A DNA stretch of 64,000 nt from positions 868,001 to 932,000 of the forward strand of contig OZ123195.1 of the NCBI GenBank assembly GCA_964204605.1. The letters run 5' to 3'. The stretch comes from UBA961 sp014191195 (GTDB lineage: Bacteria > Bacteroidota > Ignavibacteria > Kapaibacteriales > UBA961). This document shows positions 8,935 through 18,308 of this stretch, piece after piece. Both the position numbers and the translations under genes were made by a program. The notes beneath the pieces were generated by a model. The model was not told the DNA's origin and made no database searches. It worked only from the letters and a program-made list of their open reading frames with translations. How positions within the stretch are numbered: position 1 is the stretch's first letter; each line of letters begins with the position of its first letter.

Positions 8935-9875
8935 GACTCAAATTTTCTGTTAAAAGGTGGTTTATATTCATGTCTTGGAGATTCCATACATGTGTCCGAG
9001 CAGGAGCAATTAGTTTTAGCAACACATTCTAAACATTGGAAATGTTGTCTATGACAATCAAAATTACCACAATTGACATAGGAATCTGTAGGCGTTTTAC
9101 AATAAACACAATGTGAAATCAAGTGTGCATCTTCTGTATGATTGATTGGTACTGAAACTCTTTCATCAAATACATAACATGTACCATCAAATAAGGCTCC
9201 TTTTACTTCAGCATCCTTTCCATAGCCTACAATCCCACCATGAAGCTGATACACTTCATTGAATCCTTGTTTTAATAAATATGCTGATAATTTTTCGCAT
9301 CGAATCCCACCGGTGCAATAGGTTAACATCTTTTTATCTTTAAAATCAGATAAGTTTTTCTCGATCCACTCGGGGAATTCCTTAAAAGACTCTATGCTTG
9401 GCCTAATAGCACCTTTAAAATGTCCTAAATCCCATTCATAATCTGTTCTTCCATCAATGATAACAATATCAGGATCTTGCATCATGTCATACCATTCTTT
9501 TGGTTGAAGATATACTCCTGTTTTTTCTAAGGGATTTACATCTTCTGATAGTCTAAATGTTACCAATTCCTTCTTTGGCCTTACAAACATCTTTCTAAAT
9601 GTATGTTCAGGTTCTTCATCAATTTTAAACCACATATCATGAAAACGGGGGTCTGCATGCATTATTCGCATATATTCATTTGTTTGTTCAACAGTACCAC
9701 ATACAGTACCATTAATACCCTCAGAAGCAAATAGGATTCTCCCTTTTAATTCTAATGATAAACACAATTCTAAATGTTTTTTTGATTCTTCAATTGGATT
9801 ATCAATTGTTACATATTTATAATATAACAATACACGATAAGGAAGTGAATGAGTATGTTGTGACATAATGCACAT
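8889..9875 (-). CDS. trhO: tRNA uridine(34) hydroxylase, rhodanese-domain TrhO (YceA family)
   Basis: A 328-residue protein matching TrhO, which makes 5-hydroxyuridine at the tRNA wobble position using O2 in characterised bacteria. The N-terminal ferredoxin-like domain (RVLLYYKYV, then GRILFASEGINGTVCG) is followed by KMFVRPKKELVTF. The rhodanese domain has IDGRTDYEWDLGHFKGA and an active-site loop CTGGIRCEK with Cys187. A Cys-rich tail (CVYCK, NCGNFDCH, CLEC, NCSC) probably binds metal. An alternative start three codons in (9866) is equally possible, since neither has a Shine-Dalgarno. The gene lies 14 bp after mpl on the same strand. Its 3' end overlaps mgtE by 46 bp, which is long for convergent genes. 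Confidence 0.92.
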   Translation of the reverse strand: MCIMSQHTHSLPYRVLLYYKYVTIDNPIEESKKHLELCLSLELKGRILFASEGINGTVCGTVEQTNEYMRIMHADPRFHDMWFKIDEEPEHTFRKMFVRPKKELVTFRLSEDVNPLEKTGVYLQPKEWYDMMQDPDIVIIDGRTDYEWDLGHFKGAIRPSIESFKEFPEWIEKNLSDFKDKKMLTYCTGGIRCEKLSAYLLKQGFNEVYQLHGGIVGYGKDAEVKGALFDGTCYVFDERVSVPINHTEDAHLISHCVYCKTPTDSYVNCGNFDCHRQHFQCLECVAKTNCSCSDTCMESPRHEYKPPFNRKFESYRRVPRRNQTAAEK

Positions 9876-9889
9876 ATTTTTTGTATTAA

Positions 9890-11311
9890 TTATTGAAGTA
9901 AAGCACGTAATCCACCAATATTACCATTACTCATAAGTACAATAATATCATGTGTTTGGGCACATTCTTTAATATATTCTATAGCCTCTTCACCCCAAAG
10001 TGAATCATTTCTTTGCACAGAATATGATTGTACACCTTTGGAAGAATAATATTGCAATAAAAGGGGAATATTGAGTCTTTCGGATTCTTTATATCGTTCT
10101 GGACGATTAACCGGACCGATAATCACACTTTTGCAGCCATCAAAACATTCTGCAAATTCTTTCTGAAATATATTTCTAGTTGTAGTATTTGATCTTGGTT
10201 CAAAACATGCAATAATATCACGATGAGGATATTTTGCTTTGATTGCTTTCACTGTTTCTGAAATTGCAGTTGGATGATGTGCAAAATCATCAATGATGAT
10301 ACAATTATTCCATATAGCAATTTCTTCCATTCTTCGTTTTGGTGCTTTAAACGTGGCTAATCCATTTTTGATTTCTTCTGCCGATAATCCAGCATGAAAA
10401 CATGATGCTAATGCTCCTACAGCATTTCTAATATTGTGTTCGCCGCTCATAGAAAAAGTAAAAGTACCAAAGAATGATTGTTTATAGTATACAGTAAAAA
10501 CAGTAGAGAATTCATCTGTTTTGATATCTGCAATATGCCAATCAGCCTTAGAATGCAAACCAAATGTTTCTACTTGTGTATTAGCATCAAGTGCAATATC
10601 ACATGTCTCGGTAAAATCTGCACAAGTGATCAAATAACCGTTTGAAGGGATAAGACGAATCATAGTTTTAAATGATTTTCTTATATCATCAAGAGAATCA
10701 AAGATATCGGCATGATCGAATTCTATTGCATTGATTACAACTATAGTAGGAGAATAATGAAAAAACTTGCTTCTTTTATCAAAGAAAGCAGTATCATATT
10801 CATCTCCTTCAATCACAAAAATGCCTTTATCAGTATTGTGTAATTCATCTGGTACAGGCCTACATCCGGTGTCAAATCCATTAGGCATCCCACCAATTAA
10901 AAAACCTGGTTGCTTTCCTGCATCTTCAAATATCCAAGCAGCTATAGAAGTAGTTGTCGTTTTACCATGAGTACCAGTGATAACAATGGATGTATTATGT
11001 GCTATTAATTCATCATGTACTACAGCAGGCATAGATGTATATGATATTCTATGATTAAGGACATATTCTAATTCTGGATTTCCTCTACTGATTGCATTTC
11101 CAATAATAACCATGTCTGGATTTGAAGATTGTATATTATCGGGATGAAAAGAATGGAACATCTGGATTCCATTTTGTTCCAGAAATGTACTCATTGGTGG
11201 GTAAATTCCAGAATCACTTCCAGATACTGTGAAACCTTTTCTGGCACAAGCTACCGCAACATTTCCCATTGCAGAGCCAGCAATACCAATGAAATAGAGA
11301 CTTTTTTTCAT
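9890..11311 (-). CDS. mpl: UDP-N-acetylmuramate:L-Ala-gamma-D-Glu-meso-DAP ligase
   Basis: A 473-residue Mur ligase of the recycling type: it joins the tripeptide L-Ala-gamma-D-Glu-meso-DAP, recovered from peptidoglycan turnover, to UDP-MurNAc in the cytoplasm. The N-terminus reads FIGIAGSAMGNVAVACARKG, with AGSAMG in the family-typical place where MurC has GIGG. The ATP loop is GTHGKTTTTS near residue 114. The central EGDEYDTAFFDKRSKF (~170) and ENIM-like GEHNIRNAVGA are conserved. The C-terminal domain has DDFAHHPTAI, ACFEPRSNTT and MSNGNIGG. The start overlaps the end of the upstream DUF3592 gene by 4 bp, so translation is probably coupled. Confidence 0.93.
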   Translation of the reverse strand: MKKSLYFIGIAGSAMGNVAVACARKGFTVSGSDSGIYPPMSTFLEQNGIQMFHSFHPDNIQSSNPDMVIIGNAISRGNPELEYVLNHRISYTSMPAVVHDELIAHNTSIVITGTHGKTTTTSIAAWIFEDAGKQPGFLIGGMPNGFDTGCRPVPDELHNTDKGIFVIEGDEYDTAFFDKRSKFFHYSPTIVVINAIEFDHADIFDSLDDIRKSFKTMIRLIPSNGYLITCADFTETCDIALDANTQVETFGLHSKADWHIADIKTDEFSTVFTVYYKQSFFGTFTFSMSGEHNIRNAVGALASCFHAGLSAEEIKNGLATFKAPKRRMEEIAIWNNCIIIDDFAHHPTAISETVKAIKAKYPHRDIIACFEPRSNTTTRNIFQKEFAECFDGCKSVIIGPVNRPERYKESERLNIPLLLQYYSSKGVQSYSVQRNDSLWGEEAIEYIKECAQTHDIIVLMSNGNIGGLRALLQ

Positions 11312-11733
11312 ATCAAGCGTTCACTAAACAAATATCCGAGAACAAAAAACATTACAGCACAACCAAATAGTCCGATAGTTAATCCCCATCTAAAATATAA
11401 TGTTGTTACTTCTGATGCAGACGGATTTGCAGTCATATAATCAACTTGAACGATAGTACCTATAGAATACAGAGGGACAGAAGACCCAGTTACATCGGTA
11501 AATGTATGTGATATGTGTGAGCTGTCCTTAAAGCGAACAAGGGGATAATATCTTCCGGATTCATTGTCTTCTGTATACGATAAAATAATACCATTTGTAG
11601 AATATTTATCTGAAAGATCAACTAATTCAACTATGCATGCTATAACAGACAATATGATGAACAGCGCAGATATAGTCCAAAATAGAATTCCTATTGGTGG
11701 AATGATAAGATTTCGAAAGGAAATATCTTTCAT
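11308..11733 (-). CDS. DUF3592-like membrane protein
   Basis: A 141-residue protein with two hydrophobic segments (about 10-37 and 114-138) flanking a soluble domain. The soluble part reads GIILSYTEDN, YYPLVRFKD, then IGTIVQVDYMTANPS, the pattern of DUF3592 proteins: a small beta domain between two helices. No enzymatic function is known for the family. It is sandwiched between mpl and a TPR-protein gene with 4-bp overlaps on both sides, so the three genes form one tightly coupled leftward unit and may share a cell-envelope role. Confidence 0.75.
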   Translation of the reverse strand: MKDISFRNLIIPPIGILFWTISALFIILSVIACIVELVDLSDKYSTNGIILSYTEDNESGRYYPLVRFKDSSHISHTFTDVTGSSVPLYSIGTIVQVDYMTANPSASEVTTLYFRWGLTIGLFGCAVMFFVLGYLFSERLI

Positions 11734-12986
11734 CGTTTATATGTACTATTATATTTAAGCCAATTTTTAGCACCGATGCTTCCTAGCTTTGCAGCTTTTT
11801 TAAACAATTTCTTTTGCTGTTTGGTATCGCCATTTTTAGCATAAATTGTTCCCATTGCAAACCAGTATTCACCATTTTTGGGTTCAAGTTCAGATGCTTT
11901 TTGCCAATACCCCATAGCTGATACATTGTCCTGTAAACTAGCATGAGATAATCCTAATGCATACCAATATTCGGCCTGTTTAGAATCTATAGCAAGTACT
12001 TTTTGAAAAAACTCTATAGCATCTCTATCTTTTTGTAAATAATGCAAAGATAAGCCAGCATTATAGAGCGCTTTTATATAGAGTGAATCATAAAGCAAAG
12101 CATTTCTAAAAAATTTAAATGCTCTTAATGTATCACCTAATGATAAAGTAACTAAGCCAGCATTATTATAGTAAACGGGGTTTTCCAAATCAAATGTCAA
12201 AGCAGAATTAATAGCACTTATTGCACTATCAGGTTGTTCAATAGAATAATAAAGCATACCTAGATTATTAAACGCTTCAGAATAATCCGGTTTCATCATT
12301 ATAGCTTGTTTATAAGCTTTCATTGCTTTATCTGTCTGTTTAGAACGGTTCAAAGCATTACCTAATCCTAACCAAGCTTCGCTTAAAGTTGAATCTGTTT
12401 GCAAAGCAATTCTAAAAGAAATAATAGCGGTATCAATATTATTAAGTGCCAATAATGAAGTACCTAATTCTTGATATGCCTCTGCATATGTATTTTTTAT
12501 GATTATAGCTTTCATTAAGCATTGAGATGCATTATCATGATATTGGCCAACTTGAAATGTTTTTCCCATCTGAAACCATATCTCAGGTTTTAAAGAATCA
12601 ATCGTCAAACAAAAACGATACACAGTAATTGCATCATCAAGATTTCCCAATGATGTTAGTGCTATACCTTTTTTTAATAATATTGACATATCATCAGGAG
12701 TACCATTGAGTATATCTTCATAAGCAAGTATTTCTGACTTGTACTCGGCATTCATATGTAATGCATGAGCATATTTTACGATTAGTTCTTTATCTTTACT
12801 TGTAGTTAATGCAATTTGATAAGCTTGTATAGCTTCTGAATACAATTTTTGATTCATCAATGAATCGCCCTTGATACTCATATTATCATCAATTACAGAT
12901 GGAATTTGTGCATGTGCACAATATACACTGCTAATCAAACCAAGGAATAAAGCAATGAATACTCTTTTTATACGAATAGTTCTCAT
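11730..12986 (-). CDS. Exported TPR-repeat protein
   Basis: A 418-residue protein with an N-terminal signal (MRTIRIKRVFIALFLGL, cleavage near AHAQ) followed by about ten tetratricopeptide repeats from residue ~35 to the end. Repeat hallmarks include AWLGLGNAL, AFNNLGMLYY, YYNNAGLVTL, ALYNAGLSLHYL and YWYALGLSHASL. The final repeat is Sel1-like (KKAAKLGSIGAKNWLK). It probably acts as a scaffold in the periplasm. It is the first gene of the TPR-DUF3592-mpl unit. Its first 32 bp overlap the 5' end of the divergently oriented gene at 12955, so one of the two starts may be misplaced, although both encode convincing signal peptides. Confidence 0.85.
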   Translation of the reverse strand: MRTIRIKRVFIALFLGLISSVYCAHAQIPSVIDDNMSIKGDSLMNQKLYSEAIQAYQIALTTSKDKELIVKYAHALHMNAEYKSEILAYEDILNGTPDDMSILLKKGIALTSLGNLDDAITVYRFCLTIDSLKPEIWFQMGKTFQVGQYHDNASQCLMKAIIIKNTYAEAYQELGTSLLALNNIDTAIISFRIALQTDSTLSEAWLGLGNALNRSKQTDKAMKAYKQAIMMKPDYSEAFNNLGMLYYSIEQPDSAISAINSALTFDLENPVYYNNAGLVTLSLGDTLRAFKFFRNALLYDSLYIKALYNAGLSLHYLQKDRDAIEFFQKVLAIDSKQAEYWYALGLSHASLQDNVSAMGYWQKASELEPKNGEYWFAMGTIYAKNGDTKQQKKLFKKAAKLGSIGAKNWLKYNSTYKR

Positions 12987-13536
12987 AAGTTTATTGTTTC
13001 CATGTTATAGTGTCTTGTGTCAGGACACTACTTTAAATGCTTTTAGAGATGAATATTATGCTATCAATACAACTAGTATGGGTGTATTAGGAAGCTGGGC
13101 ATTATTAAATATTACTACTGGTATTTATGGCTCTTTACATTCGCAAGAAGATAAAAAAGCATTCTGGCAAATGAATGCTGGTTGGAATATTATAAATATT
13201 GCAATTGCCGGCTTTGGTTATTATGCAAAGCCGGAATTATATGATTTTCAATCTGCAATACACCAACAGTCTTCTATACAACAATTACTTGCATTAAATA
13301 TTGGATTAGATATTGCATACATGCTTGGTGGCTTATATCTAAAAGAAAAATCTAATACTACTTCACAAACTCAGTTACTTGGCTTCGGTAATAGCCTTAT
13401 AGTTCAAGGAGCTTTCTTATTATTATTTGATTGTGCTCTTTATACAACCCATCATCAACATGGTAAGCAATTAGAATCTATTATAAAATATATCTATCCA
13501 CTTTCATCAGGAATTGGGTGTAGTATTCCTTTTTAG
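12955..13536 (+). CDS. Small exported membrane protein, DUF6992-like
   Basis: A 193-residue protein. I chose the ATG at 12955, preceded by AAGGAA, giving the signal MNTLFIRIVLISLLFPCYS. A longer frame from 12871 would run far into the divergent TPR gene. After the signal come MGVLGSWALLNITTG, WQMNAGWNIINIAIAGFGYYA and two further hydrophobic stretches, so it is probably a four-helix inner-membrane protein. The SWALLN and NAGWN...INIAI pattern resembles the DUF6992 group found in Bacteroidota; that assignment is from memory and moderate. No function is known. The 3' end overlaps the convergent TPR lipoprotein gene by 4 bp. Confidence 0.7.
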   Translation: MNTLFIRIVLISLLFPCYSVLCQDTTLNAFRDEYYAINTTSMGVLGSWALLNITTGIYGSLHSQEDKKAFWQMNAGWNIINIAIAGFGYYAKPELYDFQSAIHQQSSIQQLLALNIGLDIAYMLGGLYLKEKSNTTSQTQLLGFGNSLIVQGAFLLLFDCALYTTHHQHGKQLESIIKYIYPLSSGIGCSIPF

Positions 13537-14423
13537 AAAGCTATATTATTCTTTTTACATATTTCTTGAGCTTGAGCATATCCAAGTTTTGCAGCTTTTT
13601 GAAAATATTCAATTGTCTTTTCTCTATCTCCAAGTTTATCATAGGATGCTGCCATATTATGATAGGCAACAGCATAATTAGGATTAGCAGCCACAACTTT
13701 AGAGAATGCATCAATTGCTTGAGGTAATTTATTACTAAAATAATAATATAAACCTGTATTATTTCCTGCTTCAGCTGGATTACCAATCCTATTGAAACAA
13801 GATGCTAATTCTAAATATGACGCTACATAATCTGGCTTTAATTGAACTGCTCTGTTATATGATTCAATTGCTTTTGGCATATCATTCATAGCTACATAAG
13901 AATTACCAATATTAAAGAATGCCTCAACAAATTTTGAATTTTTCTCAATTGCTTTTCTATAATTTATTATTGCTTTATCATATTGTTTCAAGGAATGATA
14001 TGCTACGCCTAGATTATTATACCCTAAGGATGTATCAGGTTTTACTTCCAAGGCTTTATTAAATTGGTCAATTGCTTTTTGGAATTCATTTGTTTTTGTA
14101 TACAAAAAACCAAGAGAATATAATGCATCTAGAGACTTTGGATTTGATTCCAAAGCTGATTGTAACGAAGCAATAGCTTTTTCAGGTAAATTTTGCATTA
14201 CATAAATTTTACTTTGAACTATATTAGCTTCGGTATTTTTTGCATCTTCTGATAAAGCTTTACTTATATCTTCTTGAGCCCTGTCTAATTCTCCAGAACG
14301 CATAAACATTTCTGCTTTAAATGTTAAAAAGTCTCCATTTGATGGCCCTTTAGAGCAATGTATTTGCATCATACACATACATATGATGCCAACAGATAAT
14401 AAAAGATTTTTTACAGATTTCAT
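13533..14423 (-). CDS. TPR-repeat lipoprotein
   Basis: A 296-residue protein with a lipoprotein signal (lipobox region MQIHC, Cys23) and about seven TPR motifs between residues 35 and 290. Examples are ALYSLGFLYTKTNEFQKA, GYNNLGVAYHSLKQYDKA and AFFNIGNSYVAMNDMPKA. The last unit is Sel1-like (YFQKAAKLGYAQAQEICKK), as in the TPR protein at 11730-12986, so the two are probably related by duplication. The start is well supported by AAGGAG at 14431-14436, seven bases before the ATG. It follows another TPR lipoprotein gene by 20 bp and is likely a scaffold facing the periplasm. Confidence 0.85.
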   Translation of the reverse strand: MKSVKNLLLSVGIICMCMMQIHCSKGPSNGDFLTFKAEMFMRSGELDRAQEDISKALSEDAKNTEANIVQSKIYVMQNLPEKAIASLQSALESNPKSLDALYSLGFLYTKTNEFQKAIDQFNKALEVKPDTSLGYNNLGVAYHSLKQYDKAIINYRKAIEKNSKFVEAFFNIGNSYVAMNDMPKAIESYNRAVQLKPDYVASYLELASCFNRIGNPAEAGNNTGLYYYFSNKLPQAIDAFSKVVAANPNYAVAYHNMAASYDKLGDREKTIEYFQKAAKLGYAQAQEICKKNNIAF

Positions 14424-14443
14424 GTCTTCTCTCCTTAAGATGA

Positions 14444-15523
14444 TTATTTAGAAACAATGTTTTGTTCTAATGAATTAATGATGGTCTTTATGTTTTCTTG
14501 TTTTTTGCTATCACCAAGTTTATTATAAACATTTTCTAATTGCTTATATGCTTCCAAGAAATCAGGCTTTGTTTTTACACATAATTCTAAATGCCTAGCA
14601 GCATCTAATGAATTATTAATTGCAAAATATGCTAATCCCGCATTAAAATGGGCTTCATATAATGATGGATTAATCTTAGCTGCCTCTAAAAAATAGGGAA
14701 TACTTTCTAGCGTTTTTTTATCAGCTGCTAGAATCATTCCTGTATAATTATTATAGGATGCTAAATCGTTTTTACTTTTAGCAATGGTAGCTAAATACTT
14801 ATAGGCTAATGTCATAGAAGGATTAAAACTAATTGCCATGTTAAACACACGCTCTGCATCTGCATTATTACCTGATTTATAAAAGGTAACTCCCATAAAT
14901 AGCCATGCTTCAGCATAATCAGGACGCAATTGAACCGCACTTTGATAATGTTGTAAGGCTTCTGAATAATTGCCTTTTCTTGCTAAAGTATTGGCAAGAT
15001 CATAATGAATTTCTTGATCTTTGGAGTCTATAGATAAGGCTTTATTATAATAATTCAAGGCTAGCTGAGTATTATCTACATTCACATAGGCGGATGCCAT
15101 ATTTTGATACAATTTTGCATCGTTCGGATTAGTGATTAAAGCTTGTTCATAATGATACAATGCTTTGGTATACTTCCCAGATTTAGAATGTATATTTCCT
15201 AATATAAAGTGGGCATCAAAGTTTGTGGGACTTATTATTAATAATGAATTCAGTAAAGTAATAGCTTCTTCATATGAATTCTGTAGATAATATATTGTCC
15301 CCAATTTTTGATATGCTTCAATAAATGAATCATCTGCTTCAATTGCTGATTTATATAAAGAAATCGCTTTTGCAATATCTCCATCATTTGTTGCCTTTTC
15401 AGCCTGAATATAGGAATCCTTAGATGTATTTTCTGAACAAGAAAAACTACAAATGGACATAGCCAATACTAGCAGAAATCTAAGGACCATAAAGGCTTGA
15501 GTCGTTACAGATGAAAATGTCAT
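14444..15523 (-). CDS. TPR-repeat lipoprotein
   Basis: A 359-residue protein made of about nine TPR units after a lipoprotein signal ending ICSFSC. Repeats include AYQKLGTIYYLQNSYEEA, AHFILGNIHSKSGKYTKA and IHYDLANTLARKGNYSEA. An internal ATG at 15490 (MVLRFLLVLAMS) would give a more compact signal, so the start is uncertain by 11 codons. It is first in a two-gene unit with the TPR lipoprotein at 13533-14423. It is divergent from lpxB with about 90 bp of control region between them. Probably an envelope scaffold; no specific role can be read from sequence. Confidence 0.83.
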   Translation of the reverse strand: MTFSSVTTQAFMVLRFLLVLAMSICSFSCSENTSKDSYIQAEKATNDGDIAKAISLYKSAIEADDSFIEAYQKLGTIYYLQNSYEEAITLLNSLLIISPTNFDAHFILGNIHSKSGKYTKALYHYEQALITNPNDAKLYQNMASAYVNVDNTQLALNYYNKALSIDSKDQEIHYDLANTLARKGNYSEALQHYQSAVQLRPDYAEAWLFMGVTFYKSGNNADAERVFNMAISFNPSMTLAYKYLATIAKSKNDLASYNNYTGMILAADKKTLESIPYFLEAAKINPSLYEAHFNAGLAYFAINNSLDAARHLELCVKTKPDFLEAYKQLENVYNKLGDSKKQENIKTIINSLEQNIVSK

Positions 15524-15615
15524 GATTTATATATTATTTCTAAAAAATATACGTACAAAATAATAGTTTTTTTGCTCTTATTAGCAGTAAGAAAATAAGC
15601 ATGTATTTTTGTAGC

Positions 15616-16713
15616 ATGAATTATTCTTTTTTTATAGTAGCTGGCGATCCCTCGGGTGATGCTCATGCAGCATTACTGATGAAAGAGCTTAAGATAATAT
15701 TTCCTGATGCACTTTTTACTGGCATTGGTGGACCATATATGCTTGCCGAAGGATTGAATTCCTTGGTGCATTTTGATTCAATGAATATTGTTGGTTTTTG
15801 GGAAGTCATCAAACATTATCCTTTTTTAAAGAAGGCATTAAACCTCTGTGAAAAAGAAATTTCCAAAGGAAGATATGATGCTTTTATAGGGATTGACTAT
15901 CCGGGTTTTAATATGAGGCTTGGAGCAAGTGCTAAACAAAAAGGAATTCCCTCTATTTGCTATATAGCACCACAATTATGGGCTTGGGGAAGTAATAGAG
16001 CACAACAAGTAAAAAAATCTACTGATCTTATCATGACAGTATTTCCATTTGAACATTCTTATTTTTCTACTTTTGATATTGAAACTGCTTTTGTTGGACA
16101 TCCCATTTTAGATAATCCACTGTTTATTCACGAGTTTTCTGAAAACAGAGATAAGACAATTTGCTTGATGCCAGGCTCTAGAAGTCAAGAATTGTACAAG
16201 CATTTACCATTGATGAGGCCTATCATTGAAGAATGCAAAAAGAGAAATCTTAAGCCTTTGCTCTGTGTTCCTGAAAGGCTTATCGATCATCCTGGCCTTA
16301 AACAATTTTCACAAGACGAAATATCTACCAATGCGCGCGAATGTATGAGAGGTGCACAAGCAGGTATTGTTAAAATTGGTACCAGCACTCTAGAAGCAGC
16401 ATTACTTGGTATGCCTTTTATTTCTTATTATAAAACATCCTATATTTCATATCTGATTGCAAAAAGTAAAATTCATCTAACCAGTATTTCTCTTCCAAAT
16501 ATATTATTAGAAAAAAATCTGATTCCCGAACTTATTCAATCTGATGCACAAGCACAATCTCTGCATACTTCTCTTTTTTCTTTATTAGACGATCCAATTG
16601 CTATACAAAATCAAGTACAAGGTTTTCATGAAATTCGAACTTTACTCGGTGGCCCAGGCGCTTCTAAAAGAGCAGCATTAACCATAGAACACTATCTCAA
16701 GAATCGGATATGA
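15616..16713 (+). CDS. lpxB: Lipid-A-disaccharide synthase
   Basis: A 365-residue glycosyltransferase (family GT19) that condenses UDP-2,3-diacylglucosamine with 2,3-diacylglucosamine-1-phosphate to make the lipid A disaccharide at the inner membrane. The start at 15616 aligns with the family N-terminus (FFIVAGDPSGDAHAALL); a frame from 15601 adds five unneeded residues. Conserved blocks: GIGGPYMLAEG, MNIVGFWEV, GIDYPGFNMRL, CYIAPQLWAWG, FVGHPILDNP, LMPGSRSQEL and KIGTSTLEAALLGMPF. The stop overlaps the next gene's ATG by 4 bp, so the lpxB - acyltransferase - lpxK unit is tightly coupled. Confidence 0.96.
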   Translation: MNYSFFIVAGDPSGDAHAALLMKELKIIFPDALFTGIGGPYMLAEGLNSLVHFDSMNIVGFWEVIKHYPFLKKALNLCEKEISKGRYDAFIGIDYPGFNMRLGASAKQKGIPSICYIAPQLWAWGSNRAQQVKKSTDLIMTVFPFEHSYFSTFDIETAFVGHPILDNPLFIHEFSENRDKTICLMPGSRSQELYKHLPLMRPIIEECKKRNLKPLLCVPERLIDHPGLKQFSQDEISTNARECMRGAQAGIVKIGTSTLEAALLGMPFISYYKTSYISYLIAKSKIHLTSISLPNILLEKNLIPELIQSDAQAQSLHTSLFSLLDDPIAIQNQVQGFHEIRTLLGGPGASKRAALTIEHYLKNRI

Positions 16714-17306
16714 AACTATTGCAAAAAATTGCCATACATATTCTTACTGTATTAGCCTATAGCTGGAGATTCAAGCTTATTGGTGAAATCCCCAATCAAA
16801 ACTCTGTCATTGCTTTTTGGCATGGATCTATGCTTCCTGGATGGTTTATTCACAAACATATTTCTTGTTTTGCTATTGTCAGTTTAAGTAAAGATGGATC
16901 TGTGTTAACTAATATTCTCAATCACTGGGGGATTGATGTTATAAGAGGTAGCTCTTCAAATAATGGAAAAGAAGCACTTCAAAGTGCAGTTGATGAACTT
17001 CAAAAAGGAAGAACTTTTTTGATTACTCCAGATGGGCCAAAAGGGCCTCGAAACAATATGAAACCCGGAGCGGTGATAGCAGCTTTTAGAGCTTCTAAGC
17101 CTCTATTCTTGTGTAGAATTGATTGCTCATCAGCATATAGATTCAAAAAGAGTTGGGATCTGTTTTCTTTGCCTCTCCCTTTTGCTTCAATTAATGTACA
17201 CTATACAAAAATTTATCCCATACAAGATCAATCCAATCGTGAAGAGATTCAAGACATCATTCATTCATGTGAAAACATCTTAAACGGAGAATCTCTCCAT
17301 GTATAA
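16710..17306 (+). CDS. DUF374 lysophospholipid acyltransferase-like protein
   Basis: A 198-residue member of the DUF374 branch of the LPLAT superfamily. Signature blocks are AFWHGSMLPGW (catalytic His about residue 39), SLSKDG (~61), GIDVIRGSSSNNG (~76-88) and TPDGPKGPRNNMKPG (~109-123). The family probably transfers an acyl chain to lipid A or another envelope glycolipid. The position between lpxB and lpxK, with overlaps of 4 and 8 bp, supports a lipid A role, but the acceptor and donor are not proven. One N-terminal hydrophobic stretch suggests inner-membrane association. Confidence 0.87.
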   Translation: MKLLQKIAIHILTVLAYSWRFKLIGEIPNQNSVIAFWHGSMLPGWFIHKHISCFAIVSLSKDGSVLTNILNHWGIDVIRGSSSNNGKEALQSAVDELQKGRTFLITPDGPKGPRNNMKPGAVIAAFRASKPLFLCRIDCSSAYRFKKSWDLFSLPLPFASINVHYTKIYPIQDQSNREEIQDIIHSCENILNGESLHV

Positions 17307-18306
17307 TGCTTTTGTAAAGATGAGAAATTATCTGTATTCACATAATATGTTCAAAGTATATTCATCTGCATATCCTGTGATAAGTATTGGTAATATCAGT
17401 TCTGGTGGATCTGGAAAAACTCCATGCGCACTTATGATAGCAAAAATATGCAAAGACAACTTCATACAAGTATCATTACTTTCAAGTGGTTACAAAAGAA
17501 CAAGCAAAGGAATTTGTACTGTATCATCTTCGTATACGATGCACAATGATATGATGCCAGAACAATGTGGAGATGAAGTGTATATGCAAGCATTATCAGG
17601 GTATTATCATAGCGTGATTGTCTCCCAGCCCAAATACAAGGCATTATCTCATTTTACAACACCAATTATTATTGATGATGGATTTCAACATCGTGCAATT
17701 AAAAGAGATTGTAATATTGTTTTGCTACATTCTAGTGATATAAAAGGGAACTTATTTCCTTGGGGAACTTTAAGAGAATCTCTTGATGCTTTACTCAGGG
17801 CAGACATTATCATTTGCACAGATACATTTCCTTTAGACAAAATTGAACCATTTATCAAACATAAGCCTCTTATGTGCAAAAGTTCAATTCATGTAGGATC
17901 TCTGTATCCTCTTGATGATATATTAGTATCCCATAAATCATATATTACTCTACAGAATAGTTCAATCTATGCATTATCCGGAATTGCACATCCACGTAGA
18001 TTTCATGCCTCAATTCAAGAAAAAGGATATAGCATAACAAAGAGCAAAGAACTGAAAGACCATGTTCAATATACAGACAAAGTGATTTCTCAGATTATCT
18101 ATGAGATGAAGCACTTACATCTAAAAACAATAATCACTACAGAAAAAGATGCAGTAAAACTATATGCATATCGGTCGACTTTTGAACAACATTCAATTCA
18201 GTGTTTTGTATTACCTATCACTTTTGATATAATAGAAGGAAAAAAAGAGTTTTTACTTTTCTTACAAACACTTTTAACTAGCAATTGTACAATATCACAT
18301 ACATAA
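17299..18306 (+). CDS. lpxK: Tetraacyldisaccharide 4'-kinase
   Basis: A 335-residue kinase that phosphorylates the 4'-position of the lipid A disaccharide, the step after LpxB. The N-terminal helix (NAFVKMRNYLYSHN) is followed by VISIGNISSGGSGKTP, containing the P-loop that binds ATP near residues 34-43. IIDDGFQHRAIKRDCNIVL is a family hallmark, with the DDGFQH motif near residues 122-127. Further blocks are FPWGTLRES and ALSGIAHPRRF, then TEKDAVKL. It overlaps the acyltransferase gene by 8 bp. The next gene starts 2 bp after this stop. Confidence 0.95.
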   Translation: MYNAFVKMRNYLYSHNMFKVYSSAYPVISIGNISSGGSGKTPCALMIAKICKDNFIQVSLLSSGYKRTSKGICTVSSSYTMHNDMMPEQCGDEVYMQALSGYYHSVIVSQPKYKALSHFTTPIIIDDGFQHRAIKRDCNIVLLHSSDIKGNLFPWGTLRESLDALLRADIIICTDTFPLDKIEPFIKHKPLMCKSSIHVGSLYPLDDILVSHKSYITLQNSSIYALSGIAHPRRFHASIQEKGYSITKSKELKDHVQYTDKVISQIIYEMKHLHLKTIITTEKDAVKLYAYRSTFEQHSIQCFVLPITFDIIEGKKEFLLFLQTLLTSNCTISHT

Positions 18307-18308
18307 TT

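Noticed and set aside
15604..15611. TATTTTTG as a -7 promoter element for lpxB
   Set aside because: It sits only 4 bp before the chosen start, so transcription would begin inside the gene, and the nearest TTTG is 29 bp away instead of about 19-23.
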